Assembly: GCA_963513935.1 (NCBI GenBank)
Contig: OY740768.1
Coordinates: 45,688,368-45,752,367, forward strand
Length of the DNA: 64,000 bases
Origin: Aphrophora alni
Lineage: Eukaryota; Arthropoda; Insecta; Hemiptera; Aphrophoridae
Direction of reading: 5' to 3'
The notes under the pieces are model-generated. The model did not search any database, was not told where the DNA came from, and saw only the letters and a program-made list of their open reading frames with translations. Each line of letters begins with the position of its first letter. Position 1 is the stretch's first letter. The translations under genes and the position numbers were made by a program. Positions 57,162 through 64,000 of this stretch are shown here, piece after piece.

Positions 57162-57306
57162 AATTAATTAAAACCATTTGTACAATCCACAAATTTTAAT
57201 TATAAAGACTCTTTAAACTACCTTTGACAATACCGTAGTTGGCGAAACGTAGGTGTGGGAACGGCTCATTAAAATTTTTGGATTGTACAAATTGTTTTAA
57301 TTCATT
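57162..57306. repeat. 145-bp foldback with GGCGAAACG in the loop
   Basis: The left arm 57162-57200 and right arm 57268-57306 are near-perfect inverted repeats sharing TTTGTACAATCC and AATTTTAAT blocks. The loop contains TTTGACAATACCGTAGTTGG then CGAAACG, partly echoing the CTGANGATG...GAAACG modules at 18.9, 41.5 and 42.8 kb. Confidence 0.75.
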
Positions 57307-60300
57307 TCAAATGGAATCCCACCAAGTACCTACGGTCGGTAGTATGCGTTTTCTAACGATTTTCATTAAAATATTAAAATACTCATAATTATAGTTCCTT
57401 AGATTACCTAAATCATGGACCACACCCTCCTCAAAATTTAGGTTTTGGAGAAATATGCAAAATTTGTAAAATGTTAATAAAATTCGTAAATATACTTAAT
57501 TTAATTTTTTTAATATTTTCTTCATGTTGTCTTCTTAAGATTCCTAGATGACAGGTTTGAGGATGCATAGTTACCTTAGCAATTTAAAACTGTAGTGAAA
57601 AGTTATTTTTTAGAACTAAATGCTTAAACTAAATAAATTCAAAAGAGAAAGCTAAAAAAATTGTTAACATGTTCCAATATGTCATGATACATACTCTCCT
57701 TTCTCTATCTCTCTAATTCACATACGTTATAAATAAAAAACCGCCCAAACATTGTTTAACTATTGCTAATTATAGTTTCGATTAGAGAATTTATATTGAT
57801 TAAGTAACTCAACTTGTCCTCATCTATGTTTATATACAATCGCAAATATATTGTAACTCAACTAAAATAATCACTGCAATCTGAGTTATAAATAACTTTT
57901 GTCTAAGGTATTGTAAATCCAGTTTAATTATAAGGGCATCAACAACAGCTTTAATGATCTACCCTCTAGTGCAGCTTTCATTATTTGACGTAGGTCATTA
58001 CTCAACCTTGAGAAGTTTCACCCCTTGTTCGTTGTCTAGTCTCCCGTGAAATTTACAGGATGGCAAGTAAATCATGTTAGCTCCCTATGGTAAAACCTGA
58101 AGATGAATATAACTGTCACAATAAATTGTAGTAAAAATAAATAATATCTATAATAAAAGGACAAAGACTGGGCTATATTAGAACGACAAAGAACATAAAG
58201 ACTATTGAATAGTCAAGGAAATTGCAAGTAAACGACTGATAGATTTTAATGTATCAGACGAAAATCAACCAAAGTTATTCTTTCATGTAACTGGATGATT
58301 GATTTAAAAAATAAGGTGAATAACGAAAATTACCCTCGTTGTTTGTTTTAAGTTGAACTGTAATTTATTACATGTTTGATAAATCGTGTAGATAAATAAA
58401 CCCAGTTTAAAAAATGTCTATTCCGTATAAATATCTTTTCTTTTGAGAATTATTACAACCGAATATGTATTTCTAGACGCAAAGTGGGATTGTCTAAATT
58501 TCCTCACTTCCTGTGAAATAAAATAGAACCATGGACATGTTCATAAAAAGTGACGAATCTAAAAATCAGTAAACAGATTATGGTTACATTTGAACTTGGT
58601 TTCTAATTTTTAGGTTCAACAAATAATTTACAATCAAGTTAAGTTCGCTGCGCGTTCCGAAAGTATTTGTTTTAAAAAAAAACATGATCTTCAATTCTCA
58701 ACTTACAACACTGACTTGTATTAAAAAGAATCCCATAATTAATTATTAATATCAGAAGGATTAGGAGCTTAAACTTAAGAAAATATAATAATGTTGGCTT
58801 TTTAGCTTTAGCTGAAATTTAACACTTTACTGCTTTCCGTCGGTATTTGTGAAATAGTAGCATCAAATCGTGGAGATTTGTTTATCGGGCGCCATTGCTA
58901 CTGCGTCGTATATTTGGAGGATTTTTCTTGTACGCGTCGCCCTAGATACGTCATCATTTACAGTAATTGTGAATAACTTTACTATTATTTAACTCACACG
59001 TGTTTTTAATTCACAATATTTAGGACGCATGATTAGGACAAAATGTTCCTAATCGTAGCATTGGTTCTAGAAAATCACGTCTGGAATTCATACAAAAAGC
59101 GGATAAACTGAGAAAAATAGTTCATATATAACTTTTACATAGAATATTGTTTTTAATCACTTAGGAATTAAAGATTTATTCATTCCTAACAGAAATGATT
59201 TATTTCCCTCTTGTTGGTTTCAAATCAAACAATAAAATTGCTTGTCAATGTATATCATTACAGTAGTTATATTTGTAGGTTTACATAAACTGATAGATAA
59301 TTAATGAATTATACAACTCGCTCGGTAGTTTAAAACAATTTATTATTTATTATCTTTTAAATAACAAATTCTCTTTACATAATTTATTCTGATCTCACTA
59401 TCATATAACAATTATTTTCGTTACTTGATCCTTACTTAATGTTCTTAGTACATCCTTGACTCGCTAGACATTGACTATTATTGCTTAATGGTTAACTTAT
59501 TCAACTTCACAATAAACATAATCTGTTAAATTCAGATCTTTAAATCCTCAAACCAGCGCAATAACTATATTTGGGAAATCTATCAATTCATATGTTAAAA
59601 ACACATAAATCTGCCCCCCTTCTTAATATAGTCCGTGAATTTCTAGTTGAATCCCCTCAAACGTCGCTATCTTCCTTCCGAACATTTCGGGTCCAACTGA
59701 CCTCATTTCTAGCTCAGTAGCAGTTTACATTGAAATTCACTATCCATGTCGTGTTAATAGGCTGCAACTTATGCATTTTCGATACTTTTTTGTTTTCTTT
59801 CAGAAATCAACTTTTTAATGACAGCTATCAAAGTTTGTTTGTAATTTTTGCCAATAATTCCTGAACCGTAATATTTGCTACTTGCAATTTTGCACACTTT
59901 GTGTAATTTAGACGTAACGGTTACCAAGAAATAAACACAAAACTCTACTTTTCTCAAGAACGATTCGATGATGTGTATCAAATTTTGTTTAATCGTAGCG
60001 CCTTTGGGTTCAAACAAAATGCACTGATCACTATTTCCAAAAATGTTTATAAGTTTGATATCTGTAATGAGCTCATTTGCATATTACTCCAGTGAATATT
60101 ATTATTCCAAATAGAAATCCATTTCAATCTTCTTGCCTTCTCAGTATATTATTGTTAAATATAAAAAAGCGTTGCGTTTCTCAACTTTAAAGTAACAAAC
60201 TTTCTAAAAAAAGAAAGTCAGAGTAAAAGTTAAAACATTAGTTTGTGTAAAACTTTTAACGACTTAAACCAAGCTGTTTTCTTAGTTAAAACTGGTGTGT

Positions 60301-61422
60301 AAAGAAACAATTGGAATACTTCCTTATTTTATAAAGAACTTTAAGTGATTCCAACATTTTTAGTTAGAGAACGAGCCTGTAAACTTCGCTAATCTAGTTA
60401 GTAAAGCAAGACATGGTTTATTTACGTATTTTCCTAATTACTCCGTTACAGTAATATTTCATGAAGGTGTATGTTTGTATCTGCCATTCGTCTTCTCATT
60501 TAACTGTAATTTTATGAACATTAATATGACCAATTTTAAAATATATGGAGTCCAGTATGATGGCATTTGTGAATATATCCTCCTGTAACAGTTATATTTT
60601 GTCGTAATTTTATGGATATAGTAATTATTGCGCCTTCGTTTCAGCTTCTTTAAACAGATCCATTAACATCGCAAGTTATAAAGTCTAAACCGAGTCACAA
60701 ATTGGCATGGAATAATTGAAATGAAATCAACATCCCTTTAGACTGACGAACAGTGTTTTAACAATAAACACCTCTTTTCAAAGAAAATCTTATTAGGTTA
60801 TACGTAAAAAAAATATGAAATTTCTGCCTAACGCTCCTCCACTAATATAATGTCTGGAAAAACTTACTTTATTTGACGTCCAGAATTACTGATGTTTCTT
60901 CTATGTTTATTGTCGCACACAGCTGTTTCGTGATAAAGTCCCATCAGCTGATTGTCAAAAATTAAAACATACAACACATAACACTTGTATACATTCAATT
61001 TTTGATGCGGTCGCATTCGTTTTGTCTATAGTCAGATCACTGGGAAGACTGTATACAGTTAGAGGTTAAAATGTCAACTGCGAGTTTATTCTACTTCGGT
61101 CTGTTAATTGTCTGGTGTCATTTATTTCTTCAGTTGATTGTAATTTTAATGATATTACGATATTGTATAATATTACTTTTTTATAGTGTAATAAGTAATG
61201 TTAAAAGCAAAATTTAGTTTTTAATTAAACATTATTGGGGGAACTGTTTTAAATTGTTTATATGTTTGAAATTCCTGTTGTATTATTGTGTTGTAATATC
61301 TCCATCATTTCCTCTATATATTTGTTCCATGTCTATTGTATGGGCTGAAAATTTGGATGATTTTATGTGTTTAAAACAGCATACACAATCAAATAACTGG
61401 AAACCTAAATACAACTAACAAG
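57307..61422. other. 4.1 kb AT-rich spacer, no firm gene
   Basis: No recognised feature. A minus frame of 82 codons (60017-59769) has ordinary protein-like composition but no known motif. A CpG-richer patch lies at 58840-58960. Confidence 0.4.
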
Positions 61423-61584
61423 AATAAGTACAACTCATTGGGGGTCTATAAATAACTTCTCACAATTGCCCGAAATTTTCATAGGGCAAACTGTGGAACA
61501 TCATTTAAGAAGCTGTTTACAGAACATCTCCAAATTAATAACAGGAACACCAACTCATCCAAATTTGTAACCCATGGAAATACT
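61423..61584 (+). pseudogene. Penelope-like element GIY-YIG endonuclease remnant
   Basis: The plus strand, read across about three frame changes, follows the GIY-YIG endonuclease of Penelope-like elements. NKYNSLGVYK (from 61423) matches the N-K-Y-x-x-x-GIYKLTC block. A CPKF-like segment and IGQT (61481-61492) match the CPxxYIGQTGR block. KKLFTEHL (about 61507-61530) matches F-x-x-R-F-x-EH with the catalytic Glu, and SKFVTHGN (61558-61581) matches the S-K-FAQHL block. The Gly-Arg after IGQT is lost and a stop interrupts the first block, so it is inactive. No reverse transcriptase was found upstream. Penelope-like elements can carry hammerhead-type motifs near their ends, which is relevant to the modules at 18.9, 41.5 and 42.8 kb. 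Confidence 0.65.
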
Positions 61585-61969
61585 ACAACAAAATTTACAA
61601 TTATGTATTATGTATACTTATCAAAATTACTTAGGTTCAAAAATATATATATATATAGTAAGGACTTTCTCTAGTCAAGAGAAAAGAAAAGAATTTTCAT
61701 TACTATTTAGTGTAACCATCAGATAAAAAAAATGAATTGCTTTTTAATAGTACAAGAATCAGAAAAAGTTTGTATCCAGAAAACATTTACTTTTAAGTTG
61801 ATCTATCTCAAACATATACTATCATTTTAAAATTTCTGCTACAGTTTATAAGATACAAAATATGTTGTTTCATACAATGTTACGTAACCAATATAATAAA
61901 ATAAATGGTTGTAGAAGTATTCTCATCACACCGATGAAGATCACTGACGTTTGTTAATAATAAGTCAGC
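61585..61969. other. AT-rich spacer, no gene seen
   Basis: Contains a short (TA)n at about 61643-61657; otherwise nothing recognised. Confidence 0.45.
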
Positions 61970-62225
61970 TGATGAGCTGTAAGATTTGTTAGAATTGTGA
62001 TTCAGCAATATATGTTTATAATTTAAAAAACTTAGTGGGCCTGACTTGTCTAGTTGTGTAAATTGGTAACACAATGTGAGAAATTGTGCAAATGTTGACT
62101 AGGCCTGCTGGTCTACTAAAATGACACAATTGAGGAGAGGAGATGGAATGATTTTAAATAACGAGGGAGCAAAAGGAAAAGGACTTTTTCTGATGAATCA
62201 GCAAAGGGTCTCTCATGTAGAGTTT
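61970..62225 (+). repeat. Diverged direct repeat D, copy 1
   Basis: Shares with 62530-62790, in the same order, an AAGATTTGT block, AA(T/A)...AGC/GGC near TAGTTGTGTAAATTGGTAAC, CAGTTGAG/CAATTGAG-GA and an AAGGAAAAGGACTTTTTCTG-type end. Identity is perhaps 65-70% by eye. No coding is seen in either copy. Confidence 0.55.
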
Positions 62226-62529
62226 TGTTTTGAGGGTTTAATGTTTTAATAACATAATATGATATAGATTGATATAAAATTTATTAAAAAAGTGTCTCCT
62301 TAGGAGGGAATTCGGAAGTAGCAACTACACGAACTGATATTTTGATTATGACAATATAAATACCAAACTATGTATGATAACCTTTTCCTGCACGCTTCTA
62401 CCATAAATATATTATCTAACCTTATCATACCTATTTCCAATAGATTCTGTAGCAACTGGAGGATAGTACATTAAAACTTCCTTCTGAGGGTGGCAAGTGG
62501 AAAGAGAAGACGTCTGTGTTGTGTATGAC
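62226..62529. other. Spacer between the two D repeats
   Basis: No recognised coding. Includes a GC-richer stretch at 62450-62529. Confidence 0.45.
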
Positions 62530-62787
62530 AGCGATTCTCCAGTGATGTTCAGAATAAGTTAGATGCAAGATTTGTCAAAATATTGATTATGCAAGAGAGA
62601 GGTCTATAGATTAAAAACATAGGTAAGCCAGGATGTTTAGTTATGTGAATTAGCAACACAAAGTGAGGCCTGTTTTTCTGATCAATATTTGATGTGAAAA
62701 CTATACAGTTGAGAAGGGTAGGTGGAAAGGTTTTAAGTAACCAAGGAGGGAAAAGAAAGAGGGTTTTCTGGGGGATCAGCCAAGTGG

Positions 62788-62789
<2 letters not shown>
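62530..62789 (+). repeat. Diverged direct repeat D, copy 2
   Basis: See 61970-62225. In this copy a long (CT)n microsatellite has expanded at the place corresponding to GGGTCTCTCATG in copy 1, suggesting that the short TCTC there seeded the expansion. Confidence 0.55.

Positions 62790-62854
<65 letters not shown>
62790..62854. repeat. (CT)32 microsatellite
   Basis: Uninterrupted CT repeat. The Leu-Ser runs in overlapping frames are artefacts. Confidence 0.98.
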
Positions 62855-62857
<3 letters not shown>

Positions 62858-63480
62858 GAGAATTTGTGAGATTTTGGTGCAGCGACGAAATGACTAGAAT
62901 CTTAAAGGGAAACCATTTCTTTTTGTTTGAGTTTTGTCTTGCGAGTAAAATCTAGATAATGAAAAAGTCAGTGTTTCAATATTTTAAATTGAAGGAAACA
63001 ATCTTATTTTTTTAAATAGAAACATAGTTGATGGATTTAGATTTTTTGTAAAAGTTTAAACTCAGCTGTGTCATTTAATATCCTGTTTCTATAAAGTAGT
63101 AGTAAATGATAACCTTAGTAATTATGTATAAATAGATAATTTTTGATCGTCTAATAAATATATAGGATAGGATTTAGCAGAGTTAATTACACTCTAAATA
63201 CTTCTTTCATTAACTAACATTGCCAAGCCATTTATTTGGTATTATACACATATCACCCAGCTAGGAGGAAAACTCATAATTTTTGTTAAAGAATAAATAA
63301 TTACCATAATCATTATTGATCGTATAGTTACTTGTTTTAATATTTCAAATTTAAATTCGTCAACAATGAAAAGTTACAATTAATAAAACTATGATAACCA
63401 TAATAAAAATCCATCTAAATTATAATTTTAAATACCCACAATGTTTTCAGTTGTACTCTAACCATCAAAACTATTTACCC
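62855..63480. other. AT-rich spacer, no gene seen
   Basis: Nothing recognised. Confidence 0.45.
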
Positions 63481-63605
63481 TTGTGATGGTCTAAGAAACT
63501 GGCAGGAATTCTGTTTGAATCACTGAGCCGCTCATTCTATACCAGTTACCAATCTGTGACGGAAGAACACCATGTCACCCCCAAGTGAGCTATCTTACCA
63601 CCCTT
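63481..63605 (-). repeat. Possible tRNA-derived SINE fragment
   Basis: On the minus strand TAGCTCACTTGG (63592-63581) resembles a tRNA A box (TAGCTCAGTTGG), and GTGATTCAAAC (63523-63513) resembles a B box (GGTTCAAATCC). The 58-base spacing is longer than in tRNA genes, so a rearranged SINE head is more likely than a tRNA. GC-richer than its flanks. Confidence 0.3.
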
Positions 63606-64000
63606 ACAACAGGAATAGATGTCTAATGAAATCAGCCGTAAAATGTGTTTTTAAGTTGTATGTGCTAAATTTATTATGACTGGTTAGTTAGGTTTAGTAA
63701 GCGTGTCAACTGGTATCCCCAGGGCCGTTCTATCACTCACAGAGGTAGTCCGTAATGTGGTAAATTGCGTGAATATCTGTAAAATGGCACACGATGATCA
63801 TACACCGTCCGACTACCGACTAGGCTAATTGTGTCTACGATTATTTTCAATTAATATTGTAAGTCTTCATATTATTCATTCTAATATATTAACTCACAAA
63901 GCTGCGTTTTTCGTGCGTTTATTACTTAGTCATAGTTTTTGCTATGATTAATTATGTGTACAGTATCAGGATCAATGCCTCCGTTCTCAAAATGGCGTGC
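63606..64000. other. Spacer to window end
   Basis: A moderately GC-richer segment (63690-63830) without recognised features; nothing continues clearly past the edge. Confidence 0.4.

Noticed and set aside
59769..60017. 82-codon minus-strand frame beginning MFEPKGATIK
   Set aside because: Composition is plausible for protein, but there is no recognised family, promoter or neighbouring coding; not enough to call a gene.
62694..62897. 67-codon frame with a Leu-Ser run
   Set aside because: Artefact of the (CT)32 microsatellite.
63481..63605. Functional tRNA gene
   Set aside because: A-box and B-box spacing is too long and no acceptor-stem pairing or anticodon loop was found.

Overview
The window looks like AT-rich, repeat-dense nuclear DNA from an animal, most likely an insect or another arthropod. 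The evidence is the strongly AT-biased background, long (TA)n and (TC)n microsatellites, short interstitial tracts of the insect telomere motif TTAGG (21305-21319, 29766-29785), and decayed fragments of many eukaryotic transposon classes. I found no intact host protein-coding gene, no rRNA and no convincing functional tRNA. The window could be intergenic or lie inside a very long intron; the sequence alone does not decide this.

Layout, 1-14 kb: AT-rich spacer holding a 1.1 kb long-TIR foldback element (2587-3695), a second long inverted-repeat element (6269-7185), a 40-base A run, a very uniform 52-bp satellite (8510-9634), a pair of inverted 260-bp repeats 2.3 kb apart (10821-11095 and 13434-13685), and a Merlin-type transposase remnant on the minus strand (13908-14131).

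14.5-18 kb: the main item. A 3.4 kb element (14519-17954) is bounded by roughly 145-bp terminal inverted repeats with very G/C-skewed homopurine/homopyrimidine tracts and TA at both edges. Its minus strand encodes a FEN1/XPG-like nuclease (PIN-like fold, with acidic motifs and a GCD-T-T...GLGK helix-turn-helix site) ending in a cysteine-rich CXC domain. The gene is split by one frameshift in an A8 run, its stop codon overlaps AATAAA, and its 3' flank holds a perfect 42-bp hairpin.

18-38 kb: a 318-bp palindrome with a TA-rich centre, then long featureless AT-rich DNA. It is interrupted by a decayed mariner (26813-27740), a 61-bp tandem repeat, a compound 36/67-bp satellite (34172-34972) and a dispersed repeat shared with 1.4 kb.

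38.6-41.1 kb: a 141-bp satellite of about 18 units. Because 141 is divisible by 3, the array stays open for 511 codons, but I judge this to be a satellite, not a gene.

41-64 kb: two foldback elements carrying a recurring CTGANGATG...GAAACG hairpin module, an identical 83-bp triplication, a Helentron-like or non-LTR endonuclease remnant (49820-50335), the RNase H/CCHC tail of a non-LTR retrotransposon (53200-53700, minus), a 57.2 kb foldback, a Penelope-like GIY-YIG remnant (61423-61584), diverged direct repeats, a (CT)32 run and a possible tRNA-derived SINE.

The genes do not form a pathway. The window is best read as a graveyard of class I and class II elements plus five unrelated tandem arrays. 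The FEN/XPG-CXC element is the best candidate for an under-described system. All family assignments come from reading translated motifs by eye; no database search was possible.
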